Assembly: GCA_023657425.1 (NCBI GenBank)
Contig: JAGTJW010000002.1
Location: 734,431-798,430 of the forward strand
Length of the DNA: 64,000 nt
Source: Ideonella sp. WA131b
GTDB lineage: Bacteria; Pseudomonadota; Gammaproteobacteria; Burkholderiales; Burkholderiaceae_C
Direction: 5' to 3'
In this document: positions 44,995-57,037 of the stretch, one piece after another
Layout: each line of letters opens with the position of its first letter
Numbering within the stretch: position 1 is the first letter of the stretch
The notes under the pieces: generated by a model
Told to the model about the DNA's origin: nothing
Seen by the model: only the letters and a program-made list of their open reading frames with translations
Database searches by the model: none
Translations under genes and position numbers: made by a program

Positions 44995-46038
44995 TCACGG
45001 GCCCGCGGCGCGGATGTGGCAGGCCAGATCCACCATGCGGCAGGCGTAGCCCATCTCGTTGTCGTACCAGGCGTAGACCTTCAGCAGCGTGCCGTCGGTC
45101 ACCATCGTCGAGGGCGCGTCGACGATCGAGCTGCGCGTATCGCGCGCGTAATCGGCGCTCACCAGCGGCCGCTCCTCGTAGCCCAGGATGCCGGCCAGCG
45201 GCCCCGCGGCGGCGGCCTTGAACAGCGCGTTGACCTCCTCGGCCGTGGTGGCACGTTGCAGCTCGAACACGCAGTCGGTGAGCGAGGCGTTGAGCACCGG
45301 CGCGCGCACCGCATGGCCGTTGAGCTTGCCCTTGAGCTCGGGGTAGATCAGTGCGATGGCGGTGGCGCTGCCGGTGGTGGTGGGCGCCAGGCTCAGCATC
45401 GCGCTGCGCGCACGGCGCAGGTCCTTGTGCGGCGCGTCGACCACGAGGTTGGTGTTCGTGGGGTCGTGGATGGTGGTGATCTGGCCGTGGCGGATGCCCA
45501 GGGCCTCGTGCACGACCTTCACCACCGGAGCCAGGCAGTTGGTGGTGCAGCTGGCCGCGGTGACGATGCGGTCGCGGGCCGGCTCGTAGAGGTGTTCGTT
45601 GACGCCGACGACGACGTTGAGCACGCCACCGGACTTGACGGGCGCGGCGACGATCACACGTTTCGCACCGCGGTCGAGGTGGCCCTGGATGGTCTCGGGC
45701 GTGAGGAACTTGCCGGTGCACTCCAGCACCACGTCGACGCCGAGCTCGCCCCAGGGGATGTCGGCCGGGCTGGCGAGGCTGCTGAAGCCCAGCCGGCGGT
45801 CGCCGATCACGATGGTGGCCTCGCCCTCGGCCTCGATGCGCTCGCGCCAGCGGCCCTGCACGCTGTCAAAGGCCAGCAGGTGCGCGGTGGCGGCCACGCC
45901 GCCCTTCAGCTCGTTGAGGTGCACCACCTCCAAGCGGTTGCCGGCCCGGGGGTCGTCGGCCGGGCGCTCGGCCGCCCCCAACGCCGCCCGCAGCGCCAGC
46001 CGCCCGATCCGCCCCATGCCGTTGATGCCGACCCGCAT
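44995..46038 (-). CDS. ArsJ-associated glyceraldehyde-3-phosphate dehydrogenase
   Basis: 347 residues. NAD site [17 protein letters not shown], active site SCTTNC with the catalytic Cys, [11 protein letters not shown], and [15 protein letters not shown]. In this operon it forms 1-arseno-3-phosphoglycerate from G3P and arsenate for ArsJ to expel. A GGAG lies 7 nt before the ATG at 46038, which decides between it and the ATG at 46050. Confidence 0.9.
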   Translation of the reverse strand: MRVGINGMGRIGRLALRAALGAAERPADDPRAGNRLEVVHLNELKGGVAATAHLLAFDSVQGRWRERIEAEGEATIVIGDRRLGFSSLASPADIPWGELGVDVVLECTGKFLTPETIQGHLDRGAKRVIVAAPVKSGGVLNVVVGVNEHLYEPARDRIVTAASCTTNCLAPVVKVVHEALGIRHGQITTIHDPTNTNLVVDAPHKDLRRARSAMLSLAPTTTGSATAIALIYPELKGKLNGHAVRAPVLNASLTDCVFELQRATTAEEVNALFKAAAAGPLAGILGYEERPLVSADYARDTRSSIVDAPSTMVTDGTLLKVYAWYDNEMGYACRMVDLACHIRAAGP

Positions 46039-46060
46039 GCAAGACTCCATTTCGATGTTT

Positions 46061-46080
46061 CTATCTTCATCGAAAGATAG
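46061..46080. promoter_or_regulatory. Probable ArsR operator
   Basis: CTATCTT and AAGATAG, 7-bp arms around a 6-bp centre, 23 bp upstream of the GAPDH start. Size and place fit an ArsR dimer site controlling the GAPDH-arsJ-arsR operon. Confidence 0.65.
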
Positions 46081-46196
46081 TCCGCTTCGATGTCGGTTCG
46101 ATGACGGCGCGGGCCGGATCTTGGGGTGCACCGGCTACACCGGGTGCCCTGACCCGCGCGGAGGGCGGGCTGAGCGCAGCCCGGCCCTGGGGGCGC

Positions 46197-46412
46197 TCAG
46201 AGTTCGAGGTCGTCGCGCAGCGCCGCGATGCCGGCCCTGGCGCAGGCTTCGTCGGCATCGCCACTCGGCGCGCCCAAAACCCCGATGCCACCGACGACCG
46301 CGCCAGCCGCCTCGGGCGTGAGCAGGCGGACGCTGTGCGTGGCCGCACCGCCCTGGGCCCAGGCAGCGGCAGTGGCCAGCATGGCCAGCGTGGCGGCGAG
46401 AGCACGTTTCAT
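46197..46412 (-). CDS. Small exported hypothetical protein
   Basis: 71 residues. A signal peptide (MKRALAATLAMLATAAAWAQ) precedes a short mature part with HSVRLLTPEAAGAVVGGIGVLG. AAAGGAG lies 10 nt before the ATG, which supports translation. No family recognised. Confidence 0.55.
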   Translation of the reverse strand: MKRALAATLAMLATAAAWAQGGAATHSVRLLTPEAAGAVVGGIGVLGAPSGDADEACARAGIAALRDDLEL

Positions 46413-46501
46413 GACGGGGTGTCTCCTTTGGAGTCAGAAGGCTGCCAGTCATGCTGGCGCGGCGGCGCGGCGAGGACTTGCGGCGCATCAATGACGCCCC
46501 G

Positions 46502-46540
46502 CAAAGAAAAGAGGCGCCGGCCTGGATGGCGCGGCGCCTC
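46502..46540 (-). terminator. Intrinsic terminator of ssrA
   Basis: On the minus strand, arms GAGGCGCCG and CGGCGCCTC are followed by TTTTCTTT. It lies 32 bp beyond the tmRNA 3' end. Confidence 0.8.
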
Positions 46541-46571
46541 GATGGCCGGGCCCTTGGAGAGCCCTGCTGGA

Positions 46572-46946
46572 TGGTGGATCCGGGGGGAATCGAACCCCCG
46601 TCCGCAAGCCATCGCCGGACGGTTCTACATGCGTAGCTGTCTGATTTGGATTTGAGGGCCCCGGTCGCGCAGCAGCACGCTACCGAAGCCCCGAGTCATT
46701 TGGGTTTAGGCCCGCCGCGAATGACTCACGGCAGGACGAGCCAATGTGTATGACCTCGCAGCCCTTCGGTGTGACCCGTCAGACCCAGCCCATCGGCCAA
46801 CTGTTGCGAGGCTCACCGGTGTTTAAGCGGCGAGGGCGAAACGTTCGTCGTTCGCAGTTACTTTGTTTCCAGTGGATTTACGAGCGAACTGGTGCTCGGC
46901 ATGCCCCGCGCCGACTCCGCACCCACGTCGAAGCCAGGTCGGACCC
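46572..46946 (-). ncRNA. ssrA: tmRNA (ssrA)
   Basis: 375 nt. Acceptor ends GGGTCCG (5') and CGGATCC-A-CCA (3') pair with one G-U. The T-arm is GGGGGTTCGATTCCCCC. The tag frame at 46855-46823 reads ANDERFALAA then TAA, the betaproteobacterial tag. It frees stalled ribosomes and marks the peptide for degradation. Confidence 0.97.
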
Positions 46947-46955
46947 GAAGCCCTG

Positions 46956-46982
46956 AGTTTAGGCCAACGCCAGCCTTTTCAA
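46956..46982 (-). promoter_or_regulatory. Likely ssrA promoter
   Basis: TTGAAA and TAAACT with a 15-nt spacer on the minus strand, ending 9 nt before the tmRNA 5' end; it overlaps the 3' end of gph. Confidence 0.5.
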
Positions 46983-47633
46983 GATGGTCGATGGTGAGTC
47001 GAGCACGGCCTGAGCGCCCCAGGCGTGCACGGGCTCGGCCACGCCCAGGTAACCCCAGGCCGCGGCCCAGCCGGGCATGCCGGCGGCAGCCGCGGCGCGC
47101 ATGTCGCGCGGGTCGTCGCCGATGTAGACGCAATCGGACGCCGCCATGCCCAGCGACGCGCAGGCCGCCCACAGCGGCGCCGGGTGCGGCTTGGTGTGCG
47201 GCGTGCTGTCACCGCCGATCAGCACGGCCGCTGGCGGGCGCAGGCCCAGGCCCTCGGTCAGCGGCGTGGCCAGGCGAAGCGCCTTGTTGGTGACGATGCC
47301 GAAGGGCAGGCGCGCCTGCTGCAGGCCCGCCACCAAGGCCGCGACCTCGTCGAACAACCGGGTCTGGCGCAGCAGCCGCGCCTCGTACACGTGCAGGAAC
47401 TCGTCACGAAGCGCCTCGTAGCCCTCATCGCCAGGGCCAAGGCCAAAAGCGGCGCCGATCATGCCCCTTGCCCCCGAGCCCCCGTGGGGCCGCAGTGTCG
47501 ACAGCGGAAGGGGCTCGCGACCCCGGTCCCGCAGCATGTCGTTGGCGGCGCCGCCCAGATCCGGGGCGCTGTCGACGAGCGTGCCGTCAAGGTCGAAGAG
47601 GAGCGCAGCCGGGCGCATCGCCACGGCCCTCAT
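46959..47633 (-). CDS. gph: Phosphoglycolate phosphatase
   Basis: 224 residues of HAD fold: [14 protein letters not shown] (nucleophile Asp), [10 protein letters not shown] and [14 protein letters not shown]. It removes phosphate from 2-phosphoglycolate, formed during DNA repair or by Rubisco. The ATG at 47633 overlaps the ubiG stop (ATGA), so translation is coupled. Confidence 0.93.
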   Translation of the reverse strand: MRAVAMRPAALLFDLDGTLVDSAPDLGGAANDMLRDRGREPLPLSTLRPHGGSGARGMIGAAFGLGPGDEGYEALRDEFLHVYEARLLRQTRLFDEVAALVAGLQQARLPFGIVTNKALRLATPLTEGLGLRPPAAVLIGGDSTPHTKPHPAPLWAACASLGMAASDCVYIGDDPRDMRAAAAAGMPGWAAAWGYLGVAEPVHAWGAQAVLDSPSTILKRLALA

Positions 47634-48331
47634 CCCGGCTTGCGGCAAGCCATCAGGTAGTTGACGCTGGTGTCGCCGCTCATCCAGTAACGGCGTGTCA
47701 ACGGGTTGTACTCCATGCCTCGGCTGGCCTGCGTGGCCAGGCCGGCCTCGCGGCTCCAGCGGGACAGTTCGCTCGGCCGTATGAACTTGGCGTACTCGTG
47801 GGTCCCACGGGGCAGCAGTCGCAGGACGTACTCCGCGCCGACGATGGCAAACAAGAAAGACTTCGGGTTCCGATTGAGGGTGCTGAAGAACACCCAGCCG
47901 CCCGGCCGCGCCAGCTGCGCGCAGGCACGCACCACGGCCGCAGGATCGGGCACGTGCTCGAGCATCTCCATGCAGGTGACGACGTCGAAGGCGCCAGGCT
48001 TCTCAGCCGCCAGCGCCTCGGTGGCAACCTCCCGGTACTCCAGGTTCTCCACACCGGCCTCCAGGGCATGAAGCCGCGCCACGCCCAGCGGTCTGGCCGC
48101 CAGATCGATGCCGGTGACCTGCGTCGCCCGCCGCGCCATGGCCTCGGCGAGGATACCGCCGCCACAACCGACATCCAGCACGCGCTTGCCGCGCAGCACG
48201 GCCAGTTCGTCGATCCACTCCAGCCGAAGCGGGTTGATCTGGTGCAGGGGACGGAACTCGCTCTCGGGGTCCCACCAGCGGTGGGCGAGTTCGCTGAATT
48301 TGGCCAGTTCCTGGGCGTCGACGTTGTTCAT
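47630..48331 (-). CDS. ubiG: Ubiquinone biosynthesis O-methyltransferase UbiG
   Basis: 233 residues. [30 protein letters not shown] is the UbiG start in order; the SAM site is [18 protein letters not shown] and [10 protein letters not shown] follow. It methylates two hydroxyls in ubiquinone synthesis. Starts at 48340 or 48331 are possible; the shorter one is chosen from the family. It is cotranscribed with gph. Confidence 0.93.
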   Translation of the reverse strand: MNNVDAQELAKFSELAHRWWDPESEFRPLHQINPLRLEWIDELAVLRGKRVLDVGCGGGILAEAMARRATQVTGIDLAARPLGVARLHALEAGVENLEYREVATEALAAEKPGAFDVVTCMEMLEHVPDPAAVVRACAQLARPGGWVFFSTLNRNPKSFLFAIVGAEYVLRLLPRGTHEYAKFIRPSELSRWSREAGLATQASRGMEYNPLTRRYWMSGDTSVNYLMACRKPG

Positions 48332-48373
48332 GACGGGCATGGTAGCGGGGCGACTTGCAGACACACACAGGCA

Positions 48374-48400
48374 AGAAAAAGCCCCGCCGAGGCGGGGCTC
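48374..48400 (-). terminator. Intrinsic terminator of the ompA-type gene
   Basis: On the minus strand AGCCCCGCC and GGCGGGGCT enclose a 2-nt loop and are followed by TTTTT. It lies about 50 bp after the ompA stop and before ubiG, so it separates the two units. Confidence 0.85.
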
Positions 48401-48448
48401 CGTGAGGGCAAACCCGGCAACCGGGCCGAGTTCTTCGCGGCTCAGCGG

Positions 48449-49141
48449 TCAGGGACGGCGGGTGCGCGTGCCCACGACCTCGACCTCGACGCGACGGTTC
48501 TTGGCGCGGCCTTCCGACGTCTTGTTGTCGGCGGCCGGCTGGGTCGAGCCCTTCCCTTCGGTGTAGACGCGGTTGGCCTCGATGCCCTTGCTCACCAGGA
48601 ACTTCTTGACCGCTTCGGCGCGCTGGGTCGACAGAAGCTGGTTGACGGAAGCAGGACCAGTGACGTCGGCGTGACCAACGGCGATGATGACTTCCAGGTT
48701 GACACCCTTGGTCTTGTCGACCAGGTCGGTCAGCTTGGCCTGCGACTCTGAGCTCAAGGCCGCCGAGTCAAAGGCGAAGAACGAGTCCGCGGCGAAAGTC
48801 ACCTTCTCGCTCACCGGCGCCGGGGGAGGCGGCGGCGGCGGGGGCGGCGGGGGCGGGGGCGGGGGAGGCGCGACAGGGCGCGGCGGCGGCGGGGGCGGCG
48901 GGGGCGGGGGCGCCACACGTGGCGGCGGCGGCGGCGGCTTCAAGGCGCCGTCGCAGGCCGGGTCGGCTGTGGCCGGCGTCCAACCGGCATCGCGCCAGCA
49001 CAGCTCGTTCGAGCCGTTCCTCCACACCGTGCCGTCGCTCGCACGCCAGTTGTCGATCGTCCTCGCCTGGGCGTAGGCCGAGATCGGCGCGGCGAGAGCG
49101 GCTGATGCGAAAAGCAGCGCCACCGTGTTCAATTTCTTCAT
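48449..49141 (-). CDS. ompA: OmpA-family outer-membrane protein with polyproline linker
   Basis: 230 residues. A signal peptide (LLFASAALAAPISAYA) precedes an ASDGTVWRNGSNELCWRDAGW domain, two polyproline tracts (about residues 72-107) and a C-terminal OmpA domain (FAFDSAALSSES, VGHADVTG, NRRVEVEV) that binds peptidoglycan. It anchors the outer membrane to the wall. AGGAG lies 6-8 nt before the ATG at 49141. The minus-strand gene faces away from gyrA. Confidence 0.9.
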   Translation of the reverse strand: MKKLNTVALLFASAALAAPISAYAQARTIDNWRASDGTVWRNGSNELCWRDAGWTPATADPACDGALKPPPPPPRVAPPPPPPPPPPRPVAPPPPPPPPPPPPPPPPAPVSEKVTFAADSFFAFDSAALSSESQAKLTDLVDKTKGVNLEVIIAVGHADVTGPASVNQLLSTQRAEAVKKFLVSKGIEANRVYTEGKGSTQPAADNKTSEGRAKNRRVEVEVVGTRTRRP

Positions 49142-49445
49142 TGATTCTCCTCTCGAGGAATGCCGCAGATGAGCCTGCGAAACGTCCAAAACGACAAGCG
49201 ATGAACCTGGACCGTGCAAGCCTGCAACCACCCACTGCCGCAGGCACTTACAACTGGCCGATGATTGTGCCATACGGGCTTGGCCGGTCCTGATTTTGGG
49301 CCTGCCAGCCCAGGCACCCGCTCGCCCTGTTGCGCAGCCGCTACAGGGTTCGCACCCGTAGAATCCGACGTTCCGAATCCCCGGTTTCCCTGCTTTGCCC
49401 CTGCACGCCGGCTTGCCCGGGTGCAAGGGGCGCCCGCGCCTCCGC
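49142..49445. promoter_or_regulatory. Divergent intergenic region ompA/gyrA
   Basis: 304 bp with no gene. A TAGAAT -10-like element lies at 49359-49364, about 80 bp before the gyrA ATG; no clear -35 is seen. A start for the ompA-type gene should also lie here, but none is convincing. Confidence 0.4.
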
Positions 49446-52108
<2,663 letters not shown>

Positions 52109-52109
<1 letters not shown>

Positions 52110-52720
52110 TGCGCAAGGCGTTGTGGACGGCCCTGGCCTTGACGGCCGTGGTGGCGACGGTGGCAGCCCCTGAGGAAGCCCAGGCCCAGGCCGCCGCGGC
52201 CCCATCACCGGCCAAGATGGAATTGCTGGGCAAGCTGCTGGCGCTGCAGGCACCCGGTGTCGAGCAACTGGCCACGCAGATCGTCCAGCAGCCTGCCGTC
52301 GCGCTCATGCAGCAGGCCGGCGCTGCGCTGCAGCGCGTGCCGCAGGACAAACGTGAAGCGCTGGAACGCGACCTCGACGCCGACTTGCGAAAGTACGCCG
52401 AGGAGTCGCTGCCGATCGTCCGCAAGCGCGCTGCCGAGCTCTCGCCGCTGACGGTGGGCGTGGTGCTTGACGAGCGCTTCACCCCGGAAGAACTGCAACA
52501 GATCATCGCCACGCTGGAGAGTCCGGCCTGGCGGAAGTTCCAGGGTGCGGCCAACGACATGCAGCGGGCACTGCTCGAGCGACTGGTGGCCGATACCAAG
52601 GGCCAGGTCGACCCGAAACTCCAGGCCCTGCAGAAGTCGATCGGCGACCGCCTGCGGGCCGTGGGCTCTGCGCCGGCCCGCCCGCCGGCACCGGCACGCC
52701 CGCCGGCGGCGCGGCCCTGA
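52109..52720 (+). CDS. Exported DUF2059-family protein
   Basis: 203 residues. A signal peptide (LWTALALTAVVATVAA) and a helical domain: LGKLLALQAPGVEQLATQIVQQPA, LDADLRKYAEESLPIVRKRAAEL, LDERFTPEELQQIIATLESPAWRKFQ. The F-T-x-E-E-L-x-x-I-x-x-x-L-x-S-P pattern marks DUF2059. Unknown periplasmic function. The ATG shares one base with the gyrA stop; AAGGAAG lies just before it. Confidence 0.85.
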
Positions 52721-52769
52721 TCCGGCCGCTTTCTCGACCCCGTTCCACCCTGCGCCTCAGATCCCACAC

Positions 52770-53873
52770 GTGAGCCACACGGCCCCCAACAGCCCGGCGC
52801 TGCTGGTCCTGCGCGAGCGCATCGATGCGGTCGACCGCGAGCTGCTGGCACTGCTGAACCAGCGCATGCGTCTGGCACAGGAGGTCGGCGAGATCAAGAA
52901 GTCCGAGGGCTCGGTCGTGTTCCGCCCCGAGCGCGAAGCCCAGGTGATCGACGGCCTGAAGGCCGACAACCCCGGCCCGCTGCCGCGCGACAGCGTGGCG
53001 CCCATCTGGCGCGAAATCATGAGCGCCAGCCGCTCGCTGGAGACGCCCACCCGCGTGGCCTACCTGGGACCGGCGGGCACCTTCAGCGAAGAGGCGGCGC
53101 TGGGCTACTTCGGCAGCAGCATCCTGCGCCTGCCCTGCGCCAGCTTCGACGAGGTGTTTCATGTCACCGCCACAGGCGCGGCCGACTTTGGCGTCGTGCC
53201 GGTGGAAAACAGCACCGAGGGCGTGGTCACGCGCTCGCTTGACCTGTTCCTGCACACACCGCTTTTCATCATCGGCGAGACCAGCCTCTTCGTGCGCCAC
53301 AACCTGCTGCGCAAGGCCGACTCGCTGCAGGGCATACAGGCCGTGGTCGCGCACCCGCAAGCGCTGGCGCAGTGCCACGCCTGGCTGTCAGCGCACCTGC
53401 CGCAGGCCGAGCGACGGCCCGTTTCGAGCAACGCCGAGGGCGCGCGGCTGGCTGCACAAGACACCACGCTGGCCGCCATCGCCAGCGCCCGCGCCGGCAG
53501 CGAGTTCGGCCTGCACCTGGTGGCGCCATCGATTCAGGACGATGCCCACAACCGCACGCGTTTCGCCGTCGTCACCCATCCGCAACGACAGCCGGCGCCC
53601 GGACCCAGCGGACACGACTGCACCAGCCTCGTCGTCAGCGTCAGAAACCGACCTGGCGCGGTGCACGACATGCTCGTGCCGCTCAAGCGCCATGGCGTCT
53701 CGATGAGCCGCTTCGAGAGCCGCCCGGCGCGCTCGGGCCAGTGGGAGTACTACTTCTACATCGACGTCGAGGGCCACCCGGCCGACGCACACGTCGGTCA
53801 GGCGCTGCAGGAACTGCGCGACGCCTGCGCGTTCTTCAAGGTGCTGGGCACCTACCCGGTGGACGTGCACTGA
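52770..53873 (+). CDS. pheA: Chorismate mutase/prephenate dehydratase
   Basis: 367 residues with three parts: chorismate mutase (LRERIDAVDRELLALLNQRM), prephenate dehydratase (VAYLGPAGTFSEEAAL and VPVENSTEGVV) and a C-terminal ACT domain (TSLVVSVRNRPGAVHDML) for phenylalanine feedback. It starts at a GTG; no strong ribosome-binding site is seen. The tyrA ATG overlaps its stop (TGATG). Confidence 0.94.
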   Translation: MSHTAPNSPALLVLRERIDAVDRELLALLNQRMRLAQEVGEIKKSEGSVVFRPEREAQVIDGLKADNPGPLPRDSVAPIWREIMSASRSLETPTRVAYLGPAGTFSEEAALGYFGSSILRLPCASFDEVFHVTATGAADFGVVPVENSTEGVVTRSLDLFLHTPLFIIGETSLFVRHNLLRKADSLQGIQAVVAHPQALAQCHAWLSAHLPQAERRPVSSNAEGARLAAQDTTLAAIASARAGSEFGLHLVAPSIQDDAHNRTRFAVVTHPQRQPAPGPSGHDCTSLVVSVRNRPGAVHDMLVPLKRHGVSMSRFESRPARSGQWEYYFYIDVEGHPADAHVGQALQELRDACAFFKVLGTYPVDVH

Positions 53874-54763
53874 TGTTCATCCAGCTGGGCCTCATCGGAT
53901 GTGGACTGATGGGGGGCAGCTTCGCCTTGGCGATGAAGCGCGCCGGCCTCGTCAAGCGCATCGTCGGCTACAGCAAGTCGCCGAGCACCACCCAACAAGC
54001 GAAGAGGCTCGGCGTCATCGACGTTGTGGCCGAGTCCGCGCTGCTGGCCGTCAGCGGTTCCGACATCGTGCTGATCGCCCTGCCGGTGGCGGCCACCGAG
54101 GGTACGTTCAGGGCCATTCGCCAGCTCGTGGAGCCGGGCGTGCTGTTCATGGACGTCGGCAGCACCAAGCGCGACGTCGTCGACGCCGCGCACCGCGTGC
54201 TGCGCGAACGGGTGGCCTCGTTCGTCCCCGCACACCCGATCACCGGCAAGGAGGCCTCGGGCGTCCAGCACGCCGATCCCGACCTTTACCGCGGCCGCCA
54301 GGTCATCATCACGCCGCTGCCGCAGAACCCGCCCGAGCTCGTGCAGAAGGCCACCGACGTATGGGCGGCGCTGGGCTCCCAGGTGCTGTGCATGACGGCC
54401 GAGAACCACGACACCGCTTTTGCGGCCGTGAGCCACCTGCCGCACCTGCTGGCCTTTGCCTATCTCAGCGCCGTGCTCAACCAGCCCTTGGGCCCCGACT
54501 TCCTGGCCCTGGCCGGCCCGGGTTTCCGCGACTTCACACGCATCGCCGGCTCCAGCCCGGAAGTGTGGCGCGATATCCTCGTCGCCAACCGCGAAGAGGT
54601 GCTCATGCAGAGCCTGCACTTCCGCCACGCGCTCGACGCGCTCGAACACGCGATGCGCGAGGGCAACGCCGATGCGCTCGAGGGCCTGATCCGGGGGCCG
54701 GCCGAGGCGCGCGGCCGCTGGACGCAGGGCCGCGAAGGCGCACCTGGCATCAGCACGCGCTGA
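53873..54763 (+). CDS. tyrA: Prephenate dehydrogenase
   Basis: 296 residues. NAD site [33 protein letters not shown] with the catalytic His, and [12 protein letters not shown]. It oxidises prephenate to 4-hydroxyphenylpyruvate for tyrosine. It is coupled to pheA by a one-base overlap. Confidence 0.94.
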   Translation: MFIQLGLIGCGLMGGSFALAMKRAGLVKRIVGYSKSPSTTQQAKRLGVIDVVAESALLAVSGSDIVLIALPVAATEGTFRAIRQLVEPGVLFMDVGSTKRDVVDAAHRVLRERVASFVPAHPITGKEASGVQHADPDLYRGRQVIITPLPQNPPELVQKATDVWAALGSQVLCMTAENHDTAFAAVSHLPHLLAFAYLSAVLNQPLGPDFLALAGPGFRDFTRIAGSSPEVWRDILVANREEVLMQSLHFRHALDALEHAMREGNADALEGLIRGPAEARGRWTQGREGAPGISTR

Positions 54764-54815
54764 GGATGCAAGCGCCCGCACCGCGGGCGTCCTGACCAGG
54801 ACGCCGGCTCGCACC

Positions 54816-56333
54816 ATGTACGACATCCCTTTCCTCGACCTGCCTCCGATCGTCGGCGCCTCAGGCACGGTGCGCCTGCCGGGCTCGAAGAGCATCTCCA
54901 ACCGGGTGCTGCTGCTGGCCGGGCTGGCCGCGGGCACGACCACCGTTCACGGCCTTCTCGACAGCGACGACACGCGCGTGATGCTGGCCGCGCTGCGTTC
55001 GCTGGGTTGCACGCTGGCGCAGACGGCCGAGGGCGCGCTGCAGGTCGGCGGCATGGGTGGCCGGCTGAGCGTGCACGAAGCGGAGCTGTTCCTGGGCAAT
55101 GCCGGCACCGCGATGCGCCCTCTGGCGGCCACCCTGGCTGTGCTGGCCACGCTGCAGGGCGGGCGCTTCGTGCTGAGGGGCGTGCCGCGCATGCATGAGC
55201 GCCCGATCGGCGACCTGGTGGACGCGCTGCGCCCGCTGGGCTGCCAGGTCGACGAGCTCGGCCAGGCCGGCTACCCGCCGCTGGCACTGCACGGCCGGCC
55301 CGGCGGCCGCCTGGCGCTGACGGCCCCGCTGCGCGTGCGGGGCGACGTCTCGAGCCAGTTCCTCACCGCGCTGCTGCTGGCGCTCCCGCTGGCCGCCGCC
55401 ACGCAGGACGTGGTGATCGAGGTTGACGGAGAGCTCATCAGCAAGCCCTACGTCGAGATCACGTTGAACCTGCTGTCGCGCTTCGGCGTCGTCGTGCGCC
55501 GCGAGGGCTGGCAGCGCTTCACCATCCCCGCCGGCAGCGCGTTTGCCACGCCGGGCGAGATCCACGTCGAAGGTGACGCGTCGTCGGCCAGCTACTTCGT
55601 GGCGCTGGGTGCGATCGCGGCGCACGGTGGCGCGCCGCTGCGCATCGAAGGCGTGGGCGCCGGCTCGATCCAGGGCGACATCCGCTTTGTCGACGCTGCC
55701 GCGGCCATGGGCGCCTCGGTCCAGTGCGGCCCGGGCTACATCAAGGTGCGGCGCGGCCGCTGGCCGCTCGCGCCGATTCAGATGGACTGCACCGCCATCC
55801 CCGACGCCGCGATGACGCTGGCGGTCATGGCGCTGTTCGCCGAGGGCACCAGCCGGCTGGAGGGCATCGCCAGCTGGCGCGTGAAGGAGACCGACCGCAT
55901 TGCCGCAATGGCCGCCGAGCTGCGCAAGCTCGGCGCAGCCGTGGTGGCCGGTGACAACTTCATCGAGGTCACGCCGCCGCCTGGACCATGGCCAGCCGCC
56001 GCCATCCACACCTACGATGACCACCGAATGGCCATGTGCCTGTCGCTGGCCGCCTGCCACGCCCTGCTGCCGGGCCGCGCCGCCGATGCGCAGCCCTGTG
56101 CGGGTCCTCGACCCGAAGTGCGTGGCCAAGACCTTTCCCGAGTACTTCGAGGCGCTCTTCGCCGTCATCGAGGCCAGGGCCGTGCCCGTGATCACCATCG
56201 ACGGCCCCACCGCATCGGGCAAGGGCACGCTGGCGGCGCGGGTGGCGTCGGCGCTGGGCTATGGCTTGCTGGACTCCGGCGCGCTGTACCGAGCCACGGG
56301 CCTGGCGGCCGTGGACGCCGGCTTCGACCCTGA
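54816..56333 (+). CDS. aroA: 3-Phosphoshikimate 1-carboxyvinyltransferase, frameshifted near its C-terminus
   Basis: The frame gives AroA to about residue 425: [68 protein letters not shown] and [13 protein letters not shown]. From about 56095 it continues in a wrong frame with a nonsense tail to 56333. The missing end, [20 protein letters not shown], is read in the next frame and runs on into cmk. It includes the active-site Lys of C-V-A-K-T-F. Removing one C from the CCC at 56093-56095 restores one reading frame through aroA and cmk. AroA makes EPSP, the precursor of chorismate. Confidence 0.85.
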   Translation: MYDIPFLDLPPIVGASGTVRLPGSKSISNRVLLLAGLAAGTTTVHGLLDSDDTRVMLAALRSLGCTLAQTAEGALQVGGMGGRLSVHEAELFLGNAGTAMRPLAATLAVLATLQGGRFVLRGVPRMHERPIGDLVDALRPLGCQVDELGQAGYPPLALHGRPGGRLALTAPLRVRGDVSSQFLTALLLALPLAAATQDVVIEVDGELISKPYVEITLNLLSRFGVVVRREGWQRFTIPAGSAFATPGEIHVEGDASSASYFVALGAIAAHGGAPLRIEGVGAGSIQGDIRFVDAAAAMGASVQCGPGYIKVRRGRWPLAPIQMDCTAIPDAAMTLAVMALFAEGTSRLEGIASWRVKETDRIAAMAAELRKLGAAVVAGDNFIEVTPPPGPWPAAAIHTYDDHRMAMCLSLAACHALLPGRAADAQPCAGPRPEVRGQDLSRVLRGALRRHRGQGRARDHHRRPHRIGQGHAGGAGGVGAGLWLAGLRRAVPSHGPGGRGRRLRP

Positions 56334-56886
56334 GATCCGCCCCGAGGACGAGCCGGCCGTGGCCTCCCTGGCCGCCAGCCTGCCGCTGCGCTTTGGCCAT
56401 GGGCCCGAAGCCGGCCGCACCTGGTTCACGGGCCCCTTTCTGGGCCGTGAGGGCCGCGAGATCACCAACGAGCTGCGCCTGGAGAGCACCGGCCTGCTGG
56501 CGTCTCGGGTGTCGGCCCTGCCGGCCGTGCGCGCAGCCCTGCACGGGCTGCAGCTGAGCTTTCGTCGAGCGCCGGGCCTGGTCGCCGACGGGCGCGACAT
56601 GGGCACCGCGATCTTCCCCGATGCGGCGCTGAAGGTGTTCCTGACCGCCAGTGCCGAACAGCGTGCCGAAAGGCGCCATAAACAGTTGATTTCAAAGGGA
56701 ATTACAGCTAGCATCCCGGCCCTTCGGGCGGACCTGGAGGCCCGCGACCGGCGCGACATGAGCCGGGCCGCGTCGCCACTGAAGCCCGCCGAAGACGCTC
56801 TTCAACTCGACAACTCCCAGCTCGACATCGATCAATCGGTGCAGCAGGTGTTGGCTTGGTGGCAGGCGCGTCGGCCGTTTGCCTGA
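56086..56886 (+). CDS. cmk: Cytidylate kinase (fused to the AroA C-terminus)
   Basis: From the first in-frame ATG (56086) the protein begins with the AroA C-terminal segment [20 protein letters not shown], then continues as cytidylate kinase: P-loop [61 protein letters not shown]. It phosphorylates CMP and dCMP. The joined layout indicates an aroA-cmk fusion frame, as some Burkholderiales have, broken by one base. Alternative start codons further in could give Cmk alone. Confidence 0.88.
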   Translation: MRSPVRVLDPKCVAKTFPEYFEALFAVIEARAVPVITIDGPTASGKGTLAARVASALGYGLLDSGALYRATGLAAVDAGFDPEIRPEDEPAVASLAASLPLRFGHGPEAGRTWFTGPFLGREGREITNELRLESTGLLASRVSALPAVRAALHGLQLSFRRAPGLVADGRDMGTAIFPDAALKVFLTASAEQRAERRHKQLISKGITASIPALRADLEARDRRDMSRAASPLKPAEDALQLDNSQLDIDQSVQQVLAWWQARRPFA

Positions 56887-57037
56887 AGAAGTCCCCAGCC
56901 CCTGCCCGCCTCCCGCCGTGGCCGCCAGGCCCTGTCCTCAAGACCGGGCGAGCAGGATCCGATCCATCGCAACCCGCGGCATCCCGCCGCACGCACCCCG
57001 GCTCTGCACCCAACTCCTCCGGGATTTCAGGAACTCC

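Noticed and set aside
46101..46655. 184-residue plus-strand frame
   Set aside because: Runs through the ssrA 3' end and terminator on the opposite strand; the RGESNPRP-like segment is the usual artefact of translating a T-arm.
48820..48940. GGC-rich low-complexity repeat
   Set aside because: It is the coding sequence for the OmpA polyproline linker on the minus strand, not a separate repeat element.
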